Positions 46,904 through 57,500 of a DNA stretch of 64,000 nucleotides are shown here, one piece after another; position 1 is the first letter of the stretch; every line of letters begins with the position of its first letter. The stretch covers positions 186,001 through 250,000 of the forward strand of contig JADNRX010000010.1 of assembly GCA_015501595.1 (NCBI GenBank). The letters are read 5' to 3'. Under the pieces are notes generated by a model. That model searched no databases, was not told the DNA's origin, and saw only the letters and a program-made list of their open reading frames with translations. Both the position numbers and the translations under genes were made by a program. The stretch is from Hymenopellis radicata. Taxonomy: Eukaryota; Basidiomycota; Agaricomycetes; Agaricales; Physalacriaceae.

Positions 46904-47510
46904 GATGATGATCGCGAGTATTAGGCGAGAGGGTGGGTTTAGCGAATTAATGAGTGGAGGGTAGTTGGAATTCGTGGGGGCTGATCCTGATCTTGCCTTG
47001 GGAAGCAACGGTCCAATGGACGAGATATTTATACTCCAGGAACAATGAACATCGAGTACAATAATATGGTCTACATATTCGGGAAAAGGGCGCGTACAAA
47101 GGCGGTGTTAACAATGAGTTTGCCCTGTTGTTTGGTTGTTTGGACGCTGCGGATGTGTCTCGGGAAATGTTTGGTAACCAAGGAACATGCATTTACCATG
47201 CAGGACGTACAAACCGACAGCGTCCCCAATGGATAAACCGCTGCTCAACGACTGCCAGATGCAAGGCAACGGTAGATGAATAAGAATGGCGAGTCGTGCT
47301 TGACAAGCAGGCTGAGCTAATGCCGAGTATGTCATGATCGGCGGCAGTTGCCGACCCCTCGATCGGCTTTGAACCGTTTTGCCCTTGGGGCAAGACTTTG
47401 CTTTAGACCACCATCTTTGTCTTCACTTGGCCATCACAGTGGTTCAAATCCCATCAATAAGCGCGACTTTTGAGTCATTCTTCGAGCTCGCTGTGTCGCA
47501 CAGCCGCAAT
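46904..47510. other. Divergent promoter region
   Basis: This separates the small basic protein gene (minus) from a Ser-rich gene (plus). It holds the TATA box described separately, and a tRNA-like B-box sequence at 47441-47451 that does not fold as a tRNA arm. Confidence 0.4.
47025..47034 (-). promoter_or_regulatory. TATA box (TATAAATATC)
   Basis: Read on the minus strand, this is a near-perfect TATAAATA element 125 bases before the ATG at 46903 of the small basic protein gene, with a CCAAT-like pentamer about ten bases away. It is the clearest core promoter in the window. Confidence 0.5.
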
Positions 47511-48375
47511 ATGAGCTTCGAGGACCCGCTGCGGACCCCACGGCAGACCCAGAAACGATACCATTCCGCCATCTCATCGCGCGTAACCAGCCGCGGGCAT
47601 CCGGGCTCGGATCCAGGTCTCTCAATGGCACGCTTTGACGAATACTCCAATGCAGCGTCGTCTTCTTCCAGTCAGAAGACGAGCTCAAAGTTCATTTCTT
47701 CCGTTAAACGGTCTCTGTCGGTGTCACATAGTGCCGGCGTGAAACGACGGGCAGCGGACAAGGGGGCAAGTACAATGCTGTCTCTGTCGATTCCGATGCT
47801 TACCTATGTATATGTGACCCCAGATTGCTGGAATGTATTCAACGCCCGAGGAACAGAGTGTGCCTTCGCGTTTCCGGCAACCTGACCCCTCATCTTCCCC
47901 ACCCACTATCGAACAAATAGCAATGGGCCTGCATAGATCAAGGACACCTCATCTGCGGCCAGTGAATAGCCCATATCATTCACCGTACGGTAGAACGTCA
48001 GCACAGGGGTCACAACATCATTTTGAACCGTTACATCGGAGCTCCTCGTCTCCACCTTTACCCCCACCGCCTCTTCGGTCATCCCTCAAAAAACCGAGCA
48101 CCATAACCTCCACTGCGTCATCACCAATGCCCGGTTTATCTACGGCGTCGTCTACGACCATTACATCCAATACGCCATCCACTCCGCAGTCTCACCGCTC
48201 TCTCACTTCGTTGAAAATACGCATGGCACGGTTCCTGCCCGGACCGCGCTCTTTTTCCGCTCCTTCCTCGGCGGTGGTGTCTACGGAATCCTCACCCCGA
48301 GGTAGTACATCTGACTTTATACCGCCCAAGAAGGCAGTACGTTTTTCTGGGCCGGAACTGGGGAAAGACCTGTAA
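47511..48375 (+). CDS. Hypothetical Ser/Pro-rich protein
   Basis: I do not recognise this protein. ATG 47511 (MSFEDPLRTPRQTQKRYHSA) starts a Ser-rich exon (ARFDEYSNAASSSSSQKTSS; VKRSLSVSHSAGVKRRAADK). It joins IAGMYSTPEEQSVPS through an intron at 47766-47823 that uses a GC donor (GCAAGT) and keeps phase. The rest is low complexity (RSSSSPPLPPPPLRSSLKKP; SMPGLSTASST-like runs) and ends PPKKAVRFSGPELGKDL at TAA 48375. The product is about 265 residues, intrinsically disordered and basic. SLKKP and KKAVRFSGP resemble the KAVRFx docking pattern for protein phosphatase 1, so a PP1-binding regulatory protein is possible. Confidence 0.6.
47766..47823 (+). other. GC-AG intron in the Ser/Pro-rich gene
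   Basis: The donor GGG|GCAAGT matches the known GC-AG consensus, and CCCCAG closes the 58-base intron. With this intron the exons stay in phase 0. The nearest GT donor, one base after GCA, would break the frame. Confidence 0.55.
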
Positions 48376-48887
48376 CTATAACTGTTTGTTCCAACATGTT
48401 CGTTTTCTTCCATTGCATTATTATTTTAGACGGCAGGTCTTGTTTTACACAGACACTTTGACATCATTCGTCCTGTCAATAGCATCAGGCTATCTTATTC
48501 CTACGCAGGATATTTATCAGCATGTTCTCTTACGCATATAATCAAATGACAGTGTTGTGAAGAAGTTCTTGGACCGCCACAGGTACAGTAATCTATCGGA
48601 TATACGCATGGTACGATACCTACTTGAGATGTATATCACGGCTGCGTTAAAGACTAAAGTGTACGCTATTCGCGTGAGTGGGGATTCGTCTAGCTTTGCC
48701 TAGCTTCCGTAGCTCTGACAATGCTCTGTTTACGTGTGTCAACGGCACTCCAGCACAGCCACCGTCTGTCTAGCCCGGTTATACCGTCATCTCCATCTTC
48801 AGTCTTTCTTCTCTTCTGTCAGTGTCTGCTACACAACGATCTATCCAACTTTTCACTTAATTTTTACGACAACTGGGAACCGTCCTA
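48376..48887. other. Intergenic stretch
   Basis: This lies between two plus-strand genes: the 3' region of the Ser/Pro-rich gene and the promoter of the DnaJ gene, with a pyrimidine-rich leader around 48790-48820. I see no gene. Confidence 0.4.
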
Positions 48888-51060
48888 ATGGCGCCGGTGG
48901 AAACAGAATATTACGACCTTGTACGTCGTCGGAAGATGCGCATGAGCAGCAAGGATAACCATATACCCGCTTTTCCTTTACTAGCTCGACGTCGCTGTCG
49001 ATGCCGACGACAACACGCTCAAGAAGGCATATAGGAAGCAGGCGATGAAGGTGCGCCATCCGCCACCTCTGACGGCGATTCTCTCATGCAGTTATGATAG
49101 TATCACCCCGACAAGAACCAGTCCGCCGATGCCGAGGAAAAGTTTAAGGAAATTAGGTACGTCGTGCTCTGCTTTATGCGCGACCGTGTCCTCAAGACGT
49201 TCGTTGTACAGCAAGGCGTACCAGATTTTGTCGGATCCAGTGAGGCGCTTATTATCTTTTTTTTGTTTTCGGTTATTCTCAATTCCCGCTCTAGAACATG
49301 CGCGCCGTCTATGACAAGAACGGCAAGTCGATGGTGAGCGTCCAGTCACGTCCTTGATGTGAAATAATGCGCTGATCGAAGAACCCAAAAGGCGGAAAAG
49401 GACGGCAATTTCACAATGGACGACGCGGCAGGCTTCTTTGCAAATGTCTTTGGAGGCGAAAAGTTTGTGGATTATGTGGGTAGTCTGCCTCCAACATCTG
49501 CGTAGCCTTATCGTCTGCAGGTTGGTGAAATATCAATTATGAAGGATATGACATCCGTCGCCACTACTATGATGACAGAAGAGGAAAAGGCGGAGATGGA
49601 GGCGCAAATGAACGGTGCCGAAAAGCCTCCTTCCTCGGTCGGTGGGACACCCAACAAGTCATCGCCTCCGCCAAGTGTCACACCGAGCGCAACAACCGCG
49701 CGACCCTCGTCGCCTCCTGCTCCTAGTACTCCTGCGACTGGTGCTACTACTACCGTCCCATCGGCTTCACCTGCGTCGCCTCCGAGACCAGATTCAACCC
49801 ACCTCTCATCTTCTCTTGTCGTACACGACCAAGACAAACAGTCCGCGTCCACTCCATCGCTCTCTCCCAGCACCAGGGAGCAGGAACGCGAGGCCGCACG
49901 AGAGGCCGCAGCGCGCAGGAAGAAGCTTGCCGCAGAGCAGAAGGAGAAGGTTCGCGAACTCGAGAAGGAGCGCCGAAAGGTCATGGAGGCGCGCGTCAAC
50001 ACTCTGACTGCGAAAGCTATCGAACGTCTGCGTCCGTTCGTGGATGCTAAACATCCGGGAGAGAAGGACGATCCGGAGACTGTGGCTTTCGAAGCAAGGA
50101 TAAAGTTGGAGGCCGAGGATCTCAAGTTGGAGAGTTTTGGTATTGAAGTATGTGATTAACCGTTCAAAAGGAAGTTTTTGTTGACAGGCTGTCCAAGTTG
50201 CTTCATACGATTGGCAATGTCTACATAATGAAGGCTACATCGTTCCTCAAGTCCAAGAAGTTTCTGGGCATGTACGTGATGCATACAGCTCGCTGTCTTC
50301 TTCTCTGATCGTCCCTAGTGCTGGCTTTTTCTCGCGTCTAAAGGAAAAGGGTGCAATGGCGAAGGAGGTCTGGGGCGTTGTTGGTAGCGCGTAAGCCTTG
50401 GTCTTCTTAATCATCTTTCAGTCTCACATAGACCTCCGCAGATTGAGTGTACGAGAGACAATGCTAGTATGTGACTATCCCCAGAGTACGTATGATAGAA
50501 CTGATGTCCTTTCAGGAAATGGAAAAACTACAAGCAAAGGGCGAGGCTGCTGAAGAGGAGCTCAAGGCATTGGAAATGGATGTTACTGGCAAGGTACGCT
50601 TCTCTTTTATCCTACTTTTACCTTGTTTCATCCACGTCACAGATTCTACTGGCGTCATGGAGAGGTGCTCGGTTCGAAGTCACACAGGTTCTCAGAGACG
50701 TCTTGGATAATGTCCTCAAAGAGCCTGGCGTCCCTGATACCGTCCTGTATAACCGAGCCAGAGTATGGATCTCAATTTGCAGTCTCCATATGCATGAATT
50801 CACTGATAATTTACAGGGTTTACTCTTGATTGGCGCTATCTTCAAGTCGACTTTACCAGATGAATCGGACGAGGAGCGTAGAGAACTGGAAAGGTAAGTC
50901 TTCCTTGCTTGCCCCTTGAGCCGCGTTCCCGGTCTCATCTTCCACCAGGATGGTGGCTGCCGCGGCTGCCCCAAAAAAGCCAAAGGGCAAGTCAAGGAGG
51001 GAGGAGACGCCTGCGCCTGCCTCTCCTCGTAAAGAGGAAATCCCTACAGTCTCGGCATAG
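48888..51060 (+). CDS. DnaJ (Hsp40) chaperone of the Caj1/Djp1 type with DnaJ-X domain
   Basis: This is a type III J-protein that stimulates Hsp70 ATPase; yeast relatives are Caj1 and Djp1 (peroxisomal import). ATG 48888 reads MAPVETEYYDLLDVAVDADD. KKAYRKQAMK is followed after an intron by YHPDKNQSADAEEKFKEIS, which contains the essential HPD. AYQILSDP and NMRAVYDKNGK complete the J domain. Then come DGNFTMDDAAGFFANVFGG, a Ser/Pro/Thr-rich linker, a charged helix (EREAAREAAARRKKLAAEQK) and the DnaJ-X region: LKLESFGIE joined to LLHTIGNVYIMKATSFLKSK, FFSRLKEKGAMAKEVWGVVG, and ILLASWRGARFEVTQVLRDV. The tail is Lys/Pro-rich and ends at TAG 51060. About ten introns; one seems to use an AAG acceptor. 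About 480 residues. Confidence 0.9.
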
Positions 51061-51410
51061 TGTCCTTGCTATCGAAATCTGCTCATCCTATGTGCTTTGC
51101 CATTCCACAACTTCAGAACACCTTTTACGCCTGGGGATCACACGAATATGCTACTGGAATCTTTATATTATTTCTCTTTTTACTTTCTGCGCTTCGACTA
51201 TCGTACAGTTATCCTGTCTCGACTCAACTATGACTATAGACCTGTTTTTAGGACGCACGATTACAATTGGTGTGCCTCAAGGTCTAACAGTCCCTTGGCA
51301 TTTTAACGTGGCAGAACTTCGGACACAGATCGTTGATGATTCACGCGCCTCTTGGGGTGAACGCGGCCTGAACCTGTGAGGAAGGAGCAAGAGCTGAGTT
51401 GGCCAATCAG
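51061..51410. other. Convergent 3' region
   Basis: This is a pyrimidine-rich stretch between the DnaJ gene (plus) and the M20 hydrolase gene (minus), with no gene or element seen. Confidence 0.35.
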
Positions 51411-53527
51411 TCAGTGGAGAAAGCTCTGACGTACATCCTTGAAGAACGCGTTGTCACTGGCTGCTCGAAAGGCGGTCAGTGCCAGACCTTTGGTAACTTT
51501 CATGGTGGCGTCGTGGGCTGCTTGGCTAGCGGCTGCTTTGGTAAATGCCGGAGTGTGATTTCCCCCATTAGCCTCCGTTGGGATAGCTAAAAAAGACAAT
51601 TCAGTAGGAGCGTGCTGGTATCGCGCTTTTGACTTACCATAAGTAGGATGCAGAGAAGGTAAGGCTAGAATTCGGTAAGAATCACGCCGGGACCAGTAGG
51701 TACTCCAAAACGCGGCGCACCAAAAGACACGTTTCCCTGCGGAGAGATGAGCGCCCGAGATACGACGAGCGGAGAAATTGGGCTCACGAAATCAGTCGAG
51801 GCTGCAGTGCCCCGCTCGAGAAAGGTGGTCATACCGTACTGTTTCTCGAGGACGTCGGCAAATTCTTGGCCTGTTATGGACATACGATAAGAATGAGAGC
51901 CGTCATAAGAGCGAGAAATGCTCGCCTAGTACGTTATTCTGAATCAGCTGGTAGTAGGGTATTCCCATCTTCATGGACACTTTGCACCCGGTTGCAAGTG
52001 AAGCAGCTCTGGGAGCGTATTTGTCAGTCTCCTACGGAACGAGACGTATGTCTTACTGGAAGCAGGCCTTGACGCGCTCCATCAGAGCCGCCGCTTCTTC
52101 ATTGGTCGGGGCTCTCACGATCCATGATAAGGCGGCGTTGTCAGGTATTACTACGCTTAAGAGTTGAGTTTTAAGCTCACAGCGGCGGTGCGATGGTACT
52201 AACCGTTAGGCGACCAATTCTGTCCGCCTAATATACCGTGAACGCGGGATTCAGGCTTCATCTGCTGGCGGAGGACAGCGATACTGGAGTACGCTAAAAA
52301 GGCCGCATCGAGGGCGTTGACTCCCTCCCTTTGATGGACAAGGTCAGCGTCCATTCAAGACTACCCGCATAGAGAACTAACGCACCATGGGGAAGCAGCA
52401 GCGTGGGCACTGGAGACGTGTAAATATGAAGAAATGAAATGCATCACGGCTGTCACCTGTGTCCAATATACTCAACATCCACCGTTTGCACGGCGTACGA
52501 AGATCCTATGCTCGCGCTGCTAGCCGGGCCAGCGCTCGGATGGCACCTGTCGACTTGGTGAGACCAGGGCAAGCTCGAAGAGCGAGCAGCTTACATGATA
52601 CAGATGTCCATTTCTTCGTACGCACCACGCTCCAATAGAGTGACTTTCCCGCCGCCACCTTCTTCCGCTAAATGGAAGTCAGCGGCTGTTTCTCAGAGAG
52701 GTGAACCGGATGCTTACCAGGCGTGCCAAGGAGGACTATCTTGCCAGGCGTGTTACTAGACAGTAAGGCTGCCTTGAGGGCGAGGGCCGTGCCACATCCG
52801 CTAACTGCTATTAAATTATGCCCGCACGCATGGCCTATGCCGCTCAGCGCGTCCATTTCTTAAGCAGATTATGATCAATGACTTTCCATCTGCAGATACA
52901 GCGTGACCCTACCAGAATTTATCCCGAGGACCCTTCCACCTTTACCATGAGTGTATTCTGCGCGCCATGCGGTGTCGAGTCCCAGATAGTGAGTGGTTAC
53001 TTTGAACCCATGTCGCGACATGAACGCCGACAGAGTGTCATGAGCATATCTGAATGAGCAGTCCGAGTGTCAGAAACGCAACTCCAGAGAAGACGGATGC
53101 CGAGACCTCTCGTTGAACTTGATCTCGGGGTGACCTAGAATGTCAATCAGCAGGTGGAATTAGCAACGGGGCGGGGTATTATACTTACTATGGATGTCTA
53201 AGCTGAGCTGGCGCAACTCCGCGTCAAGGCCGTCTATGGTACAGTTGACAATTCTGGCGATGTCCGACAGGCCTGCTGACGCGGGCGTGTATTCCGGAAG
53301 AGGGGCCTCAAGGTCCCACCGTTCAGATCCGAACGAGTAGTCGCAGCACAGATTCAGAGTCGAACTACATTCAGAGTGCTATGATGTATTGTTAGTCGGT
53401 GTACAACTACGAGAACATAGCTCACCTTGGAGCATTTAACTTGGCTCTTTTTTTGCTCAAGCTCTGGTCGAACTTTGGTGCGCTTAAAGAGGCCAGCGAA
53501 GCAGCCCGCGTGGACCTCCTGAGCCAT
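51411..53527 (-). CDS. M20-family amidohydrolase (PM20D2-like)
   Basis: This is a zinc-dependent peptidase-fold amidohydrolase of the M20 family; the human relative PM20D2 clears dipeptides, and other members act on N-acyl amino acids. ATG 53527 starts [20 protein letters not shown]. The catalytic half has [39 protein letters not shown] (metal-binding His in HACGHN), KIVLLGTP and [20 protein letters not shown], with the Glu pair expected at the zinc site. The dimerisation domain shows [11 protein letters not shown] after an intron and [20 protein letters not shown]. The C-terminal part has TDFGNVS followed by [17 protein letters not shown] and THxPAF-type [14 protein letters not shown]. Stop at 51411. 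About 480 residues in about ten exons, apparently intact. The substrate is unknown. Confidence 0.85.
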
Positions 53528-54506
53528 GATAAGAGTGGTAGGAAGGAGAGGATAGGCAGTGGACTGACCCTGACATCCGGTTATATATCGCGTTGCGGCA
53601 GTCAAGGCACGTAAAGTTCGTCAAGCGATCGCTGACGCGCTTCTGATCAGGATCATCTCCAAGCGAGCGCGTCTGACCGTCCCGTGTAGTTCGGATCTGG
53701 ATAACTACTGACAGTCTGACTGACATTGTTAGATCCCGATGGATTGTGGATCCCAGTGATGGTCTCCATTATTGTCGAAACACATTGAAAAGGCACCCGT
53801 GTGGGAGGAGCTCTCAATGTTATTTCAAGGCCCGTCATCGGCACTCGTTCGTTGTCAAATCTTGTCATGAGACGCCGTGAGCGATGCTATCGGGCGGGTA
53901 TCGGGACCACTTGGCGGATATGTGTAATGGCCCTAGGCTTCGGTCAAGATAGGACGCGCTCCTCATCTTGCTGTTGTGGTGCACTTCTGCTGGAAAGCTC
54001 GGGCGAGATGTTGTCGTAGGTCCGTCGTTGAAGCACCTTGTGGGACGGACACATGTTGAACTTGGTCGGCGGACGTTGCCTTGATGGTCAACAGAGAATG
54101 AATAGAGAATCGGCCATGGACGTTCAGAGAAACGAAAATGGACGGCCTGTTCGGCCGCGGGGAGGAGTGAACACGGTTTCATGGGGTTGCTACTGTTGCA
54201 GATACATACCGGTAAGTAAGGATTCATCTCCACGAAGAGCTCGAGAGCGTCGTTTTCGGGACAAGCCCAGTAAAAGCAGCTGACGTGGGTATAAAGGTCA
54301 CCTCCGTCTGCGCTGCAAATGTTACATAGACTTAGTATTCGACGTGAGAGGGAGCCAGCGTTCGGAACCGATTTCGTTCAAGTACATGTAGGAATGTCGA
54401 CTTCAAAATTTCCAAGTCTAGCGGGCCGATGACGTTGGAAAGCAACAAGATCAAGCAAAGGCTGTAACAGGCGTCACCGTAAGCCTCTAGCGTGTTCGTT
54501 GCCGCC
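53528..54506. other. Divergent promoter region, M20 hydrolase and tor1
   Basis: This is nearly 1 kb between the M20 gene (minus) and the TOR kinase (plus). Several short open frames exist on both strands without splice or motif support. No clear TATA box precedes tor1, as is common for housekeeping genes. Confidence 0.4.
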
Positions 54507-57500
54507 ATGGCGTCCAACGTACAGACGGCGCAGTCTGACGTCCTAACACAGGTCTTCCAGGGCCTCAAAAGCAAGAATCCAGAGACACGGCTTGATGCCG
54601 CCATCAAGCTCAGGCGCTATGTACGCCTATCCCCTTCGACGAAAGTGTGCCCCCTCAACGCCTGTGTTTAGGTGTCGACGACCGTCGCAGAAATGACTCC
54701 GGATGCCGCCACAAAGCTCTGGGACGACAGCATCAATCGCAGGCTGTTCGACCTGATGCACAGCCAGAACACGACAGACAACTTTGGCGGGCTGCTTGCA
54801 ATAGGCGCGTCTTGATCCTTCCGGGGCGCCGTTCGCCCATCTAATTGGTTCCAAACAGACCATCTACTCGAAATCACGAGTGGAGAGACGATAGAATCCA
54901 AAGTCAACCTTTTCCGCTTCTACAACTATGTTAAACACCTTTTCCCCCACTCAGATGTCAACCTCATGCTTGTCGCCTCCAAGACTCTCGGACAGATTGC
55001 TCAGATAGGCGGCTCCGCGTTCGGAGAGCGATTCATGGACTATGAAGTTCCAGCCGCCATCGAGCTCATGCATCCCGAGAAGCAAGAGTCACCCCGTTAT
55101 GCCGGCGTGCTTATTCTAAAGGAACTTGCTCGCAACAGCCCCGGATACTTCCACTCTCATATTAGCCAGGTCTTTGACAATATTCTTGTTGCCCTCCGTG
55201 ATCAGCGTGTCATCGTCCGAGAAGGCGCGGCCGAGTTATTAGCAGCCTGTCTTGAAATAGTCACTCAACGCGAGCGCCAGACGCGGAATACCTACTTGAA
55301 CAGGATTCTACAAGATGCTCAAGCCGGCCTTAGAATGCAGCAGGCAGAAGTCATTCATGGTTCGCTGCTAACATATCGGGAGCTTCTCCTTCATGCCGGA
55401 ATGGTATGTTCTCTTCTCGCAATTTATCGGCATGTTCTCACTTTCAGTTAGTTCATGAAGGAAACTTATATGGACACTGCCGAGAAGATTCTGCGCTTCC
55501 GGGTTCATCGCGACCATCTCGTTCGGAAACAAGTTATCGCAATGATTCCGTCACTCGCCGCTTATGATACGCAAACCTTCAAGGAAAACTATCTGGTCAA
55601 GTCAATGAGTCACCTGCTCACTCAGCTGGAGAAGCCACACGAACGCCATTTTGGTTTGTATCAGGCGGTTGTTACTTTATTCGCATCTTACGCCATTCGT
55701 AGCTTTCATTGCAATTGGACACACAGCGAGCGCCATAGGCAGCGATATCAAACCCTTCCTGGAATCGATAATGACTCATATCAAGACCGGTTTGCAGAAT
55801 AGAGGGCGCAAGAACACGATATCCGAGGAGCCAATATTTCAGTGCATAGGAATGCTGGCGGCTGCTGTCGGACCTCATTTGACTAAGCTCCTCCATGATC
55901 AATTGGACTTGATGTTTGCGGCTGGTCTTAGCGAGCCTCTTTGTCAAGCCCTATCCGCAATCGTGCACTCGATATCTCCTCTGTTGAGCACCATTCAAGG
56001 TACTAACATTTTTCGTGTATCCTCCCCACCGACTCAAGCATCCTTTAGACAAGCTTCTGGATCTACTTTCCATGTTGCTAAGTGGACAACCGTACAAGCC
56101 ACTGGGAGCTCCTTCCAGCCTGACAAGGAACGAAGCATCGACGTCCAACAGAGAGTTGACTGCGCAGGTTTGCCGCGGTTCTCTTCCGAATCCCATACAT
56201 ATTGAACGGCTTCCAGGCAGCGGCGAACGAAAAAAATCCTGAAACGATCACGTTAGCCTTGACCACTCTGGGATCATTCGACTTTAGTGGTACGTATCTA
56301 CATCTGACTATACGGGATATTGAACTCACCTTTGGCAGGTCATCTCTTGAATGAATTTGTCCAAACTTGTGCCTTACCTTACTTGGAAGACGACCATGCT
56401 GATGTACGGCGCGCGGCTGCCCTAACTTGCTGTCGCCTCTTCTTGCGGGACCCAATCTGCTACCAGTCCAGCAGCCATGCTACGGAAATCATCGGCGACG
56501 TTCTCGACAAGCTTCTCACTGTTGGTATTGCCGATCCAGGTATGCGTCACATCTGTTCTCTGCCTACCTTTATGCTCACTCGGTCAAACAGACTCAAGCA
56601 TAAGACACACTGTGCTGTCCTCCCTGCACGAACGTTTCGATCGACATTTAGCCCAAGCGGAAAACGTGCGATCGCTCTTCATTGCTCTCAACGACGAAGA
56701 GCAAGAGAATCGAATCACTGCAGTCGCTTTAATCGGCCGCCTCGCGAAACATAATCCGGCATATGTTGTGCCTTCACTGCGGAAGGCTCTGATACAACTC
56801 CTTACAGAGCTTGAATACACCACTGTCCTGTATGTCTATTTTAGGTGGCTTGGGCTCAACTAACGACGTTCTATCAGCCGCAATCGTGAAGAGTGCACAC
56901 GGCTCTTGTCACTGCTCATTAGTGCCACACAGAGACTGATCAAGCCATATGCGATACCGATCTTACGTGTGCTTCTCAAGAAGGCGAACGACACGAACTC
57001 CACAGTCGCCTCGAACGTGCTCAACTGTATCGGAGAATTAACATGCGTAGCTGGGGAGGATACACTGGCCTATGTTGAAGAAATCATGCAGGTATTGACT
57101 ACCAAGCTTTCTGACCCATCTCTCGCCGAACGCGATGCTGCTCTCCACACACTGGGTCAAGTTTGTTCGAGTACGGGTTATGTCATAACACCCCTCGTCG
57201 ATTATCCACAGCTTCTCGGTCTCCTAGGCAAGATCTTGAAATCAGAAACCTCGCAGAGCATCCGACGTGAAGTCGTCAAGGTCCTCGGTATTCTCGGTGC
57301 TGTAGATCCATATAAACGGAAGGTATTTCGCTTATCAAGGTTTTGCATACTCGCCTGCTAATACTCTTCTAGGGGAGCCCAATGGAGGACCTATCGAGCG
57401 AGACGATGATCACAGCTGTGAATCAAGTCCCGCTAAACCAGAATGCGACGGTCGTCACTGATGACTATTTCCAAAACGTCGTCATTAAATCCCTCCTGGC

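Noticed and set aside
47441..47451. GGTTCAAATCC, a perfect tRNA B-box sequence
   Set aside because: The flanking bases do not pair as a T-arm and no A-box or acceptor stem lies at the right distance, so this is not a tRNA gene.
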